A DNA stretch of 64,000 bases from Loxodes magnus (lineage: Eukaryota; Ciliophora; Karyorelictea; Loxodida; Loxodidae), in the NCBI GenBank assembly GCA_946699065.1, contig CAMPDV010000213.1, forward strand, positions 124,001-188,000, written 5' to 3'. The notes under the pieces were generated by a model that worked only from the letters and a program-made list of their open reading frames with translations, was not told where the DNA came from and made no database searches. The position numbers were made by a program, and so were the translations under genes. Shown here one piece after another: positions 12,413 through 23,645 of the stretch (positions within the stretch are counted from its first letter, which is position 1; each line of letters begins with the position of its first letter).

Positions 12413-12985
12413 AGAGAAGTTACTTTTAAATCAATGATAGATTTAAAAAATAACACCAGAGAAAACAAAGGTAAAGAAAATGTTTACTCTATGCTAGGTA
12501 AAGTTAAAAAAATAAAGAGCTGTAATAATTTAAATATCTTAGTCGTAATTTCGATCTATAAAACAGAGATCTTAAATTATGAATATCTTGATTTTTAATT
12601 TATATAAAATAGATCTTACATATCTCAGCTTATTTAAAATCGAATGCTTATTTATTTTTTGATTAAGATATTACTTAATTCCTTAAAGCAACATAAAAAT
12701 TTTTTAATAATTTTTTTTTCATATTTCCTTAGTTTGATTCACAGCTGTATACAATCTGAGACCTTTGAAATTATTTAATTCTAAAAATTATTGATTCCTT
12801 CAGACAATATTTTTATTTTGACTTCTATTTTTATATCAATTAGCTTTGCTTGGCTATCCTGTATTACCAAACAACGTAAGCTTTCTTATATCGATATTTT
12901 ATTTTATGATTTTCGCATGATTATAAACGTTTTAAGTAAAAACTCCTCATTACTATTTCTTGTTAGTGCAAATTTTTTTTAACTA
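12413..12985 (+). CDS. Putative membrane protein, unknown, copy 1
   Basis: A single frame with no TGA runs for about 190 codons. It starts REVTFKSMIDLKNNTREN and YSMLGKVKKIK (soluble part, with an internal ATG at 12434). It ends in two hydrophobic stretches around NIFILTSIFISISFAWL and SSLLFLVSANFF. The duplicate at about 40.23-40.80 kb has an extra A in an A run after the VKK codons and further indels in the hydrophobic part, so it cannot encode the same protein. No family recognised. The lack of TGA over this length and the charged N-terminal part favour a real or recently real gene. Confidence 0.35.
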
Positions 12986-13316
12986 TGACTGAATATGAAA
13001 AGTTTTTAGTTTAATATCTCTTTCATTTACTAAATTTCCTATTTATTTCGGAAAATAAAAATGTTCGAATATCTTTTTTAGTAGATTGTTAATTTACTAA
13101 ATTTTCATAGCATAAATCACCCAGTTTCTTCTTATCTTTGAACTTTAGATATTGCTTAATTTAAATCTGAGAATACTTCTAGCAAATTTTAGTATTTAAT
13201 TTTTAAATAATTCAAATTTTATCTTATAGAGCTGTAATTATAACTCTCTATTTCAATATAAAATGGAACTATAAATGAAAAGAAAATTAAAGGTATAATA
13301 TAAGACTTTTTGCAAA

Positions 13317-14790
13317 AATAAATTAAAATTAAAATTAAAAATTAAATGTTTGGCGATCTTGGAGATATTTCAACCTTTTCCCGCCAATTTCTAGATTGAT
13401 CTAGAAGCATAAAATAAAAGCTTGAAAATCTCTTCAACTCTTCTCCTTGCCATGCTTGTTGTTCTTGAATTCTTCTTTCACCTAGATACTAGATATCTTT
13501 TTTCTTGCAAATTTAACATATTTGTTATTATATAGTCTTTCTCTTTATAGTTTTAGTTGTTATTATATTTTCTTTTATTTTTTCAAATACTTCTACTAGT
13601 TTTAATATTCTTTCTTGAAATTGAGAAACTTCTAGCAACTTTTCCACAAATATGTTTGAGAATTACAGTAATAGTATCTTTTTGCTTGTCTTTTAGTTTA
13701 AATCTTGAGTTATTTAATTATTATTAGATTATTTCTTATTCTTTCAGTTTAATTTAATGGAGCAATTTGACCTGATTTTCTAATATTTTTCTAACTTGTT
13801 AATATGCTCCTTCTACTCTATTAATAGTTTTGAGTTTAACTGTTCTAGTCTTGTTAAATATTTCAAAATACGTTAAGGTCTCTTTCTTATGCCTTTGATC
13901 CAATTCTATCCTCTTTGCAAGTCAATTTTTCATCAACTTATTACTGTCTTTCTTCAATTTTTTGACTACTTCTTAGAGGCTCAACACCACTTTGATCAAC
14001 TAATTATAGCTTATTTATTATTATGTGGTGACATTTAAAATTCTGGGTTCATTTTATTTTTAGATTATTTCCTAGGCTTTTCTTCAGAGGTGGGAAACTC
14101 ATCCTGATGGGCGACTTTATGGTTCCCTTTTCCTGGTCCTAATCTTTCTAGGATGTCATTAACTCCTGTTTTTTTGAAGCCGCAAAGAATCCTTGTTTTA
14201 ACCCTGACATCTTTTTCTACGCAAAGGAAAGAGATGGAAAATTTTTATGTGATCGAGATAAGCAAAAGTTTTATAAGCGAAATTGAAGGAACTTTTAATT
14301 TTGAAAGTTATAGAAGTTTGTTTCATCTTTAAGAAGCATAAATATATTTAATATTTTCACAATAAGATTTTCTGTGACTCTTATCTTTATAAAAAAAAAA
14401 TATTTTACAGTCTTAGAAGAGAGCTTCATAACTAACTTCATTTGATCCTACTCTCTCCTAAACTAAAAGAATTGCGTAGAACTTCATAACATTTCAATGG
14501 TGCATTACTCTTTAATAAAGATTTTTAAAGCTAAATAATTATTACTGAAGTCTTGCAGAGGGCTAGCATTCTCTTATGAGTCTTGTCTTCTATAGGACCG
14601 TGAATGGAATGCTACCTTAATCTTAGTATCTGGCATCTTTCAACATTAACACCACTTGATGTCTTTTCAGTCTTGTCTTCTCTTAGCTTCTACCAAAATT
14701 CTTGTTCAGTTCTTCGCCCATGGGGTATTTCCTGATCCCAAAATTTTAATCAATCTCAGTTGTGGGATTGATCCTCCTGATTTAAAATAA
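13317..14790 (-). mobile_element. Gag-like retroelement, minus strand, copy 1
   Basis: The minus-strand unit ends (at 13317-13340) in a tail of repeated TTTTAA-type units, like the tails of the LINEs and of the Gag-only element at 24.5 kb. Its 5' part (14210-14790) is richer in GC than the surroundings and has no recognised gene. The words AAAATAAAT at both edges may be a target duplication but are weak in such AT-rich DNA. The duplicate copy (41163-41746) has lost the 5' half by a deletion of about 0.9 kb. Confidence 0.5.
13330..14210 (-). pseudogene. Gag-like coiled-coil protein, frameshifted
   Basis: The start ATG is at 14208-14210, followed by MSGLKQGFFAASKKTG and a charged region (HQDEFPTSEEKPRK). 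One frame then gives a long coiled coil (VEGAYQQVRKILENQ, HQIKLKEQEIIQQQL) between about 13980 and 13680. A second frame change leads to VSQFQERILKLVEVFEKI, then a degenerate knuckle region ICQICKKKDIQYLGERR and a tail ending RNWREKVEISPRSPN. The layout (short head, coiled coil, C-x2-C region) matches the intact ORF at 24563. At least two frame changes make it a probable pseudogene. The histidine of the knuckle is not visible. Confidence 0.5.
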
Positions 14791-15230
14791 ATAATGTATA
14801 ATAAATGAATATAAGATAAAATATTTTAACAATAATGTATTTAAATTTAAATTTTTACAAAAATATGAAAATTCTATTTTTAATTTTTAAATAAATAAAG
14901 AAAAAACATACTAGCTTTTCTATAAGTTTAATTTTCTCAATTAATTTACCAAAGTTTGTTTAAATCTTAAGTTTAAAAATTTTAGCATCTATCGAGTACA
15001 TATTTTTATGTAAAATAAAGACTTTTAGTAACTTAAAAAATGTATTTGAGATTAAATTAATTAAATTACATAATTAATTTATTTTCTTTTAAAAATCATT
15101 TCTTTAAAAACACGAGTATGAAAAAAGTTGATAATTATACAATAAAATAAACTTATATGATCTAAGTTTATCTCATTTACTTTGGTTAATTTATCTCTAT
15201 TTTTCTATATAAATTAATTAATTTAATTTT
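14791..15230. other. AT-rich spacer, nothing recognised
   Basis: A near-identical stretch occurs at 41750-42130 in the duplicate, joined there directly to the truncated Gag element. No coding signal or RNA motif seen. Confidence 0.4.
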
Positions 15231-15238
15231 AGAGCACG

Positions 15239-15265
15239 TTACACCTCGTTGGTGCGCAACTCTTT
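15239..15265 (+). promoter_or_regulatory. Hairpin 5' of the CCHC gene
   Basis: The sequence GTTACACCTCGTTGGTGC followed by GCAAC folds with CACC/GGTG inner and GTT/AAC outer pairs. It lies about 20 nt upstream of the ATG at 15282 and is kept in the duplicate at about 42144-42169 with one change just outside it. It could be a 5' UTR or promoter element. Confidence 0.3.
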
Positions 15266-15281
15266 CAATATTAATATAAAA

Positions 15282-15947
15282 ATGTTCTCATTATTCATGT
15301 TATTCATTCTATTCATTCAGTGAATCACATCAGCTTTTCCAAGTGGAAAATCGACTTATTATTAATAAAAAAAATGGAAAATTACTAGTAAAAAATCTCT
15401 TCTAAAAAGGAAGCATCTTAGTCAAGTTATGATTAATAAAAAAATACTTTAAAAACTTCAAGTCATGCAATTAGAAAATTTTAAGCATTTAAGAACTGTA
15501 CAAAAAATTGAAAGAAAAAATAAACACCTGATGATTAATTCATAAGAGAAAACATTGAATTAAAAAGCTAGGAATTATCAGGATAGAATAATTAGAAACA
15601 AATTTAATCAATTCACAGAGTTAACTGAAAGCATATTACTACAAAAAATGTAGATGAATAATCCGATGGATGTAAAGTGACAGCCTACAACAAATAATAT
15701 TCCCGATTGGAAAATAATAAGATGTTGATATTGCAAGTGACCAGGGCACAAAACTAGAAGCTGCTTACAATTCTAATTAAAATAAAAGACAAAAGTAGAG
15801 AACTAATTGGAAAATATTTTCAGAATCTATTGCAATCAATAAGGTAAATTATACAGGAAAAAATACTCCAGCTAAACAAAGAAGCAGTAAGCCTTAAAAT
15901 ATTATGATTTTATTTTTGATGTATATTAATTTCTTTTTGATTTATGA
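15282..15947 (+). CDS. Gag-like protein with CCHC zinc knuckle
   Basis: One frame runs from the ATG at 15282 to a TGA at 15945-15947, about 221 residues with no frameshift. It has a hydrophobic N-terminus (MFSLFMLFILFIQW), a basic Q/K/N-rich amphipathic middle, NNPMDVKWQP at about residues 127-136, and then a textbook retroviral-type knuckle RCWYCKWPGHKTRSC (C-x2-C-x4-H-x4-C). Two of the Trp residues in that knuckle, and others upstream, are encoded by TGA. By analogy such proteins bind nucleic acid. No protease, RT or integrase follows. It may be a Gag-only element, a LINE ORF1 relative or a domesticated Gag. The hydrophobic N-terminus is unusual for Gag, so translation may start later. Confidence 0.6.
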
Positions 15948-15949
15948 CT

Positions 15950-17100
15950 TAAAATTTCTTATTTGCAAATTATAATTGTTATTCTTATTTACTTGCTAAG
16001 TCTCAAATCCTTATTTTGGGATAGTTTTTCATCAATTTAGATGGAGTTAAGACTTTAGTGAAGTTTAGAAGGTATCCAAACATTTATTGTTCCCAGTTAA
16101 GTCTTTTATTTCTTTAATTTAAATGAAATAGGAAGCTTTCTTTTATTTAATAAAGACTTATATTAAATTAAAGATATTCAATTAATATATTAATAGAAAT
16201 ACTTTTAGCTAAGAAGTCTTCTACTATTATTATTTTTCTTATTCTTAAAATTATACTAATTCCCTTTATCTAAACTTGAGTCTTATTATTATTATTTTAA
16301 TCCACTTCTTATTTTTAAATAAGATGATACTATGATTTTGCTCTAATGCTTTATAGCTAAAAGATTAAAATTTAAATGTTATTAAAAGATAACCAAGCAA
16401 ACTAATGTTCTTATTCTAAATAATCTAATGAATGTTAAAAGTATTAGAAAAATCAAGTTCACTTGAAGGCTTAAATCATTATTTCATATCTATAACTTGT
16501 TCCTAAACTTTTCCTTTTTTCACTTCTTTTCCTTTTAGTTATTTTTGTTTTTTGGAGTTCTTGATGTTCCAGTTAATGGAGAATTGACTTCTATAAAATC
16601 CTTGAATTTAAATTACAAATTTCAGCTAGAATCTTTAATTAAATTCAATTATTTTAAACATCTTATTTGAAATTTTTTTTTTTGCTTAAAAATAGTCTTT
16701 TTAAGTTAAGTCCTAGTATTTTTAATAATTGATATCTCAGCATGATATCATTTAAGATCTTTGTTTGGAGCTTGAAATTTACACCTTTAAGTTGTATTCA
16801 ATTAAGTTATAATTATACATATTAGTGTATTAAAGTGTTCTTATCTTAGTCTTCATTTGTTACTTCTAATATTTATATTATTCTATCAAGAACTAAATCT
16901 CTTCCTCAATCTTGCAAGTTAACTGTTAACAACTTGTTTATGATTAATATCATAAAAATAGAAGGTTTTACTGATTCTATAAATCATTTATAATGACATT
17001 TAATCTCTAGAGCTAATACAATTGCTTAGTAAGTTTTATTAAGTTGATAATGCTTTACTTGCTTCAATAAATTAAGGATTAATTATTTTTCTTTTTTAAT
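15950..17100. other. AT-rich stretch unique to copy 1
   Basis: No counterpart in the second duplicate, where unrelated T-rich sequence stands at 42960-44180. No domain or RNA motif recognised. Confidence 0.35.
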
Positions 17101-17164
17101 AAATTTAATTTAAAAATTAATAAAATGTAAGTGTCTATTTATTAAAATAAAGTCAAGAAAAGAG

Positions 17165-17612
17165 TTCGTTAATAACCCTTCATTACAGTTAAGTCTTAAA
17201 TTATTAAAAATTAATAAAGTAATTTAAGCTTTTTAAGTAAACAGAACATAGATAGTCCAAGATTCCAATTATAAAAAAATTAGCCTGAATATTTACATAT
17301 ACAGCTAAACATTCCTATATATCTCATTGGAGATTAGATGAGAAGTAAAATTTATAAAAGACGGAACTGTATAAAAAGAGTAATAATATGAAAGACAATC
17401 TATATTGCACGAGGCTTAAAATAATAAAAGAGTAAGTATTTGTAAATTTAGAAAAGACAGAAGCATAAAGCTAATTAGAATCCTAATTAGTAAGATAATA
17501 AGACTAATTAGTTATCAATTGAAGAAAGTTTTAATAAAGAAAGTATAATTTATAATAAATCAGAGGAATCTAAATTATTAAAGAAATTTAAGAAAATAAG
17601 CTAAAATCTATA
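17165..17612 (+). CDS. Putative protein with 20-nt intron, unknown
   Basis: Exon 1 (to 17431) reads EFVNNPSLQLSLKLL, then EVKFIKDGTVQKEQQYERQ and ILHEAQNNKR. A 20-nt intron with a strong GTAAGTA donor and TTTAG acceptor (17432-17451, phase 0) joins it to exon 2. Exon 2 is a hydrophilic N/Q/S-rich stretch (KHKANQNPNQQDNKTNQ, SIEESFNKESIIYNKSEE). The intron makes two separately protein-like frames continuous, which is the main evidence. Exon 1 faintly resembles a protein-kinase N-lobe, but no kinase motif is present and I do not claim it. The end is uncertain (about 17600). There is no copy in the second duplicate. Confidence 0.4.
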
Positions 17613-17639
17613 GGTACTAAATTTAATAATAGTCTGTTT

Positions 17640-18500
17640 ATATAAATTCGTCTTTAGTGATCCATAAATATTAATATTCTAAGAAATATTCTTGGATATT
17701 ATATTTCTCAGCTGATGGAATTTTTTAATGCAAAAACTATAAAGTTAAGAAATAGAAGAGATATGAAAATGTATAAATTTAATTGAGAAACACTAAGAAA
17801 TAAAAAAATATGCAATCAATTTTGCTAGAATAAATAATGGCAAAAAATAAAATAAAATTTAGGCTTGAAAAAAACTCTAAAGGCTTAAATAAGCCAAAGC
17901 ACGCACTCAAAATTATCATAACATCTTTATAAATCGCAATTGGAGATCTAATTCTTGTTATTTTAAGTTTTGTTCGAATTTCTACAGTGATATATCGAAT
18001 GTAAGTTCTACTCATTAGAAACAAGTATTGCTTGAATTTATGGTTATTCAACTTTTTTTCTAGTTTTCTTTTCATAGTTATGTCTATATTCAGCATGCAT
18101 TATATTTCTTTTTCTTTTAGCGCTGATATCTAGCAGAAAAATTACACAAAATAACTTTATCAATAGATTTAGGCCTTCTTTTAATGTTATAACATCTTAG
18201 TTTTTTTCTTAAATTTATCTTTTTATTATTGTTGTTTCTCTCATTTTATCTTTTGTTTTATTCTATTTATCTTTCCTAAAATTGTTTTATGCAATAGCTA
18301 TTTCATACAATTTTTCAGCATTTGAAGGTAATTTCCATCAAAATTACAATCTAAAATTTCAGCTTTAACTTAAATATAATTTACTTAGTTATAAGTTTTC
18401 TAGATGTAATTTATTTTGATTGATTAAATGAAGTTTTTATTTTATTAGATTATAGATTTTCATTAGCTTTTAATCATATTATCTCTGTTATCCTTTTCTT
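17640..18500 (-). other. Weak minus-strand coding region, membrane-like
   Basis: Between 18096 and 17779 one minus frame is free of all three stop codons for 105 codons and includes VMIILSACFGLF and LNFILFFAIIY (hydrophobic). A neighbouring frame upstream reads LPSNAEKLYEIAIAQNNF and later LIKLFCVIFLLDISAKR. The duplicate (about 44200-45060) has three separate 1-nt losses here, so at least that copy is not coding. Family unknown. Confidence 0.25.
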
Positions 18501-18934
18501 GAATAATGTTTAACTAACTTTAATTTTATTGTTAAACAGCAACACCTAGCATAATTAAAAATGAGATCCTTAATTATATAGTAAAATAGCTTATTAATAG
18601 AATAAATTGTTAGTCTTAGTTAAAGAGATGTAAATTAAGTTAAAGCTAAAGGCTTAATATTAAGAGAGATAGTAAATTTAGTATAAATAAGTAATTTTTA
18701 AAGGTTTAATCCATAACTATTATATAAGGTAGCTCGTTTTTAGTTGTTAGAGACTTAATTTTAGTTTTAAATAGATTGATTAAAATAATTAGAAACTTAA
18801 TTTTAGTTTAGTTGATTGATTTTATAATGGTAATTGATGTGAATATCTGAGTAATAGAAATTAGATAATGCAACCTAATACAATTTAAATAAAGATAAGT
18901 GGTTAAAATAAGATAATAATTTTAGCTTATGCTT

Positions 18935-19575
18935 GGCTTTTAATTAAGCATAATATAATTAATTAATTTGAAAATTCTTTAGAGGTAAATTTGAGTTCTT
19001 AATTCATTTTCACTATCCGTTAATCTTTTTCACTTATCTTAGATTATATTCAACTTTTCTCTAAAATTCCTCTTGCTTAGTTTCTATTTTTTTTGTTTAG
19101 TTAATTCATTGTATAATAACGTATGTTCATTAGATTCCAAAAAAATATTTGCCAATTACTTTTTAATATGCTAAAATTCTTTCAATCTTTTCTTCCTTTT
19201 TTTAATATTTCTTTAATGTAATCTTTTACTATAAAGTCTATTTATTACTTCAGTTTTTCTTATTGATTACGTATTCAGTAATCAAAGTTGTAACTGCCTC
19301 ATATATGTGTATTAGTTCAAAGTTTGGTAGATCTATTAGTTCTAACCTGTTATTGAGGTAAATGTTGTACAATTAAAATTTACATCTTTCTCTTTCTTCC
19401 ATATATTATTCTCATGTACTTATGATGGAAGTTTCGTCTTATACTCCAATATTGCAGAATTTACAAATTATGATGTGCTATAAAGCAAAACATGAAGTAT
19501 TGCTGATTAGGAACAGAAAGATATAGAATAATAGTAGACTAATAAATGTATTAAGAGTAAATAATAATCTGTTAG
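18935..19575 (-). CDS. Unknown protein with hydrophobic N-terminus and CxxC
   Basis: One minus frame starts near the arm boundary (about 19575) with a hydrophobic, signal-like stretch (LLLFYIFLFLISNTSCFA). It continues HIIICKFCNIGVQDETSII with a CxxC pair, EQYMEERERCKFQLYN, NRLELIDLPNFELIHIYEAV, and then a lysine/glutamate-rich part (KKEEKIERILAYQK, KKIETKQEEFQRKVEYN). No ATG is in frame at the head, and the start may lie in the repeat arm after a frame change or intron. In the second duplicate the CxxC becomes CxxY. The arm at 60.7-60.83 kb keeps only the first part. No family recognised. Confidence 0.4.
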
Positions 19576-20669
19576 ATTAGTTTTAAATAACTTATATTAG
19601 CTAATCTAATACTTGTATTATCTCATACTTATTACAAATAAACATATTATGTTAAGTTTACTCTTTCTATTAATTCAGAAAATATTCATAGAAGATATTA
19701 AAAATATTTTTCTTTCTTGAAAGCTTATAAATTTTCTTAGTTTAAAACAATTTATTTTAAAAAATAGAGTATTAATAGTGGTAACTATATTTTTTGGATA
19801 AGTATAAAATAATAGATTTAAGTTTTTATCTTTAAATAATCTAGAATAATTTAGGTATTATTAATTTGAAATGATAATTCCAAAAATAGCATAAATAATA
19901 AATATAATATTAGTTTGCTATAAAAAGAGAAAATTATCTAAATGTATTTATTACATTTATATATTTTGCTTAGAATCAACATTAAAAGTAATAAATTATA
20001 TTAGTTTATTATTATAAGAGAGACCTTTATAAATAAAAAGTTCTAATGAAATAGTAGTAAGAAAGTGGACAATTAAAAGAGTTTATCTTATAAATACTAA
20101 AAATGCTTTATTTTAAATAATTTTATGTTTTTTAATATTTATTTAAACTAATTAATTAGAAACTTATTTTATTTCATTTTTTTTAATTAGTAAAAAGCTT
20201 AAATAAATCATTTTTTTTGATTAAATGAAAGAGAAAAATAATACCTAATAACAGTAGATTTAAAAGAATGGTATTATTTTATTTATCATTTAAAAGGGTC
20301 TACAACGAAATAAGGTTTTCTTATTAAAATTCTTTGATTTAAAGCACAAGTAAGTTGTAATTAAATGCATATTAAAGTTATTATAATAAGGATATAATTC
20401 TTCGTTATAAACTTTTGAAATAATAATTTATCCTTTTATTTAAAAGTAAAAAGAAATAAAATAATTAAAATTGTAAAAGTTTGTACACTATTAGTTTAAT
20501 ATCTGTCTTGTTTTAAGACATAAATAGAAAAATCAATGTTTTATAAATAAGATATTTATAAATATGCTTAATAAATAATTTATTTGTTTAATTATATTGA
20601 AATTAAATCAGTAAAATTTATTGAGTTATTTTATTTAAATATTTATTGAAGTAAGTTATAAAAATTAAA

Positions 20670-21756
20670 ATGGAGAAAAAATAAATGGAGAAAAAAGAAA
20701 AGCAATTTACTAAAAGTATTTTTTTAAGAAAACTCCTAAGAGCAAGAAACCACATTTTAGGGAAAATATCTCTTCTTCATTTTAAGTATGAAATTCTACC
20801 TAACTTATACTACTAAAAGCTAATAAATAAGATCAGTTATGACCAAAGTAAAGGTATTTCTTTAATATTTTTTAGACTAAGTCCTCACTAGTCACTCTTC
20901 AGCTGCTTTATCGGTTGCCATATCAGGGGACATGAATTGAATTGTATCAGGTTCAGGATATCCTGAGTATTCGATAAAGATCTGGAATTTCCAGACAGGT
21001 GCTCTCCAAAGAACTATAACAGGACATAATAATGCAGTTATGACGGTAGTAATCTCCCCAGACTCTAACTACATTGTATCAACATCTTCTGACAAAACCA
21101 TAAAGATCTGAAACTCGTAGAATGGTTCACTCATAAGAACTATAACGGGGCATACTACTACAGTTAACTCGGTAGTAATCTCCTATGACTCTAGCTATAT
21201 TATATCAGGATCCTACGATAACACTATAAATATCTGAAATTTCCACAATGGTGCTCTCATAAGAACTTTGTCGGGACATACTTCTACAGTTAACTCGGTA
21301 GTAATCTCCTATGACTCTAGATATATTATATCGGGATCTGCTGATAGCACTATAAAGATCTGGGATTTCTAGACTGGTCAGCTTGTGCAAACTCTTACTG
21401 GGCATTCAGGCTGAGTTTTATCAGTGATAGTGTCTAAGAATAATAGGTATATAATATCGGGTTCTCTTGACAATACTATTAAGATATGGGACTTCTCTTC
21501 TGGTTAGTGTATTCGTACTCTCTAAGGCCATGCATATGGTGTATCAAGTATTCAGTTAAGTGTTGATTCAAGTGTAATATTTTCTGGTTCTGATGACAGA
21601 ACAATCAAGATCTGGAATTTTGATAAGGGTGAGTGTATATAGACTTTATAAGGGCATTCAAGATCAATATATTCTATAGCATTGAGTGTTGATAATAGAT
21701 GGTTGGTATCGGGAGCGGATGATAAGATGATTAGAAAGTGGAGAGTTTCGGGTTGA
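20670..21756 (+). CDS. WD40 seven-blade propeller protein, copy 2
   Basis: 354 residues. ATG at 20670, with a second in-frame ATG at 20685 created by a 15-nt duplication. Exon 1 is 20670-20853, a 22-nt intron is at 20854-20875 (phase 1), and exon 2 ends with TGA at 21754-21756. Residues 1-62 form a basic leader (LRKLLRARNHILGKISLLHF) with no known domain. Seven WD40 repeats of about 42 residues follow, such as TLTGHSGWVLSVIVSKNN and YIISGSLDNTIKIWDF, enough for a closed beta-propeller, usually a protein-interaction platform. Blades 2-4 are very alike, a sign of recent internal duplication. Trp of the WD motif is TGG or TGA, and Gln is often TAA/TAG. The partner and pathway are not evident. 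Confidence 0.9.
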
Positions 21757-22235
21757 GTAACTTGCTATTTGACTTAATTAAATTTTACGATTAAATATAA
21801 GATATTGGTAATGAATTTAAATGAATGTTAAATGGTAATAATTTTTGTAGTTATATGAAGTGTTTGTTTTATATTTATTTAAAAATTTGTTATATTCTTA
21901 AATATTATTGGTTTAAAAAAAAGGTTGAGTAATATAGGTTATTGAAATTAGTGAGGTATGTTGATTTAAAGTGGAAATGTTTAAAAATATTTTTAATATA
22001 ATTTTGTTAAATGAAGACTTATAATAAGTTTAAGTTTAATTTTATGCTATAAAATTTTATAGATTTATTTTTAGATTTTGAAAAATTTCAAGTTAAGTAA
22101 AAATTTTTTTTTTTTTGTGGAGTAGTTATTATTTATAAGGTTAAATTTAGTTTATAATCTTGATTATAATTTAAAAAATTTAATTAAGTATTTTATTTAT
22201 TTTATTTTAAATTAAATTTTGTTATTTATTATTTA

Positions 22236-22238
22236 TTA

Positions 22239-22269
<31 letters not shown>

Positions 22270-22282
22270 ATTATTATAAAAT
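22236..22282. repeat. TTA/ATT simple repeat at arm edge
   Basis: A run of ATT units. Similar tracts mark the same arm/E boundary in other copies (about 34.08-34.2, 48.79 and 57.73-57.8 kb). Confidence 0.8.
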
Positions 22283-22329
22283 TTTTTATTTTATGTTTAA
22301 TATTTAATGTTTCGATTGGAAAATTAATT

Positions 22330-23345
22330 TTTCTGATAATAAGTTTTTTTATTTATCTTTCAGGTTTAGAGCATGAATTTCTTGAAAATGAAAAATTTGT
22401 TTTTGCTCAGCGTTTAACACTACCAAAAATTTTTGGAACGGAATAAATTTAATTATTTCGGGATAAATAATTCTAAATAGGAATAATTTTTTTTATTTCG
22501 GAATAAAAAGACTAAAAAGAAATAAAAAACACCTAAATAGGAATAAAAAATTTTGAAAATAGTTTTCTAAAATGGTTTAAAAAATTCTTTTATAAAATAG
22601 TTTTTGAAAGTGATTTTTGAAAATATTGGTTGGAAAATTTTTTTAAAATTTGTTTTTTTTAGGAAAATGAAATTTTAGCTTCCTTTGATTAAAAAATTTG
22701 TTTTGAAAAATTTCATATTTGTTATTTGCTCAGCGATTTATACTACCATAGATTTCTGGGACGGAATAAATTTAATTATTTCGGGATAAAAATTCTGAAT
22801 AGTAATAAATTTTTTTTATTTCGGGATGAAAAAAGTTAAAAGGGAATAAAATTTCAAAAAAAATTCCAAATATAAAATATTATTGAAAAAAATAGGAATT
22901 TACAATTTTTTTAGTATAATTAGAATTTGTAAATCTTTTTTTTTTAAATGGTATTTTGTAAAAATGGAAAAACTCATTTTTGTTTTAAGGAAAAATATTT
23001 GATTTTTTTTAATTTTAGCAAATTTTTTGTTGCTTTTTAATTTCAAGAAAAAAATTTGATAAGTTTAATTTTTTTTAAATGATAAAAAACAAAAGTTATT
23101 GCTTATGTTTTTGATAAAAATTCATTTTTTACTTGGAATTAAAATTTTTTTAATTTGAATTTCTTTTCGAGTAAATGAAAAAACTAGTGATAAAATTTTT
23201 AAATTTTATAAGAATTTACTTAATTGAACAGGATCTCAATTAAAAAGGAGAGAAAAGAAAGTAAAGAATGAAATTGTGAACAATTATTTTTTAGCTATGA
23301 GTCTTACACTACAGAAGATTTTCGGGATGGATAAATTAAAAAAGG
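22330..23345 (+). repeat. Subterminal repeat block E, copy 1
   Basis: A motif like CTACCAAAGATTTCTGGGAC followed by GGAATAAATTTAATTATTTC and GGGATAAA occurs at about 22405, 22728 and, worn, 23292. Between them are many GGAATAAA and TTTTGAAAAT words. The inverted block flanks the left arms at 33255-34070 and 57040-57740. The second duplicate keeps only the first unit (48880-49250). No coding function is proposed: a 72-codon frame over the counterpart at 48778 is not preserved between copies. Confidence 0.65.
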
Positions 23346-23384
23346 GTTAGAGTTTTGATAGATATAAAAATTTTTAACAATACT

Positions 23385-23645
23385 TTTTAAATTAAGATAT
23401 CAAAGATTAAGCCTATGAACTTCTTGACACATTGCTAAATAAGTTTGATGAGAATCAACATATACTGACGGGAGATTTCAACACCCTTTTATAAGGTTTT
23501 GTAGACAATCCTGAAAATAATTTGATAATACATATAGATTATAAGAATTTCTCCTGCTAAATGTCCTTGAAATAATGAATGATAGTAACGTTAATACATG
23601 TATACAAAAGAAACTGTATAATTGTGGTTTAATGATTATTCATTA
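23385..23645 (+). pseudogene. LINE endonuclease fragment
   Basis: A short piece of a LINE endonuclease domain reads DQAYELLDTLLNKFDEN, HILTGDFNTLLQGF and DNPENN, parallel to the first LINE at about 3410-3530. It is cut on both sides and lies directly before another LINE ORF1 start. The same piece occurs at about 49310-49560 in the second duplicate, so it predates the duplication. Confidence 0.75.

Larger units (their letters stand above)
19580..22330 (+). repeat. Inverted-repeat arm A', copy 1 (right)
   Basis: Inverted counterpart of the left arm at 6590-9235, and a close copy of 46110-48850. It carries WD40 copy 2 and its flanks. It ends in a simple TTA/ATT repeat tract at about 22236-22282, after which the E block starts. 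Confidence 0.8.

Noticed and set aside
15239-15265. tRNA or 5S gene
   Set aside because: The hairpin is too small, and no cloverleaf, GGTTCRA box or 5S core was found here or elsewhere in the window.
9240-19575. Transposase, integrase or DNA polymerase in the middle of the unit
   Set aside because: I looked for DDE, tyrosine recombinase and polB-like words in the frames I read and found none convincing. Absence by eye is not proof.
21205-21405. 66-codon minus-strand frame (also at 47735-47935, and plus-strand versions at 35016 and 58665)
   Set aside because: Antisense shadow of the WD40 repeats. It recurs only because the blades are conserved.
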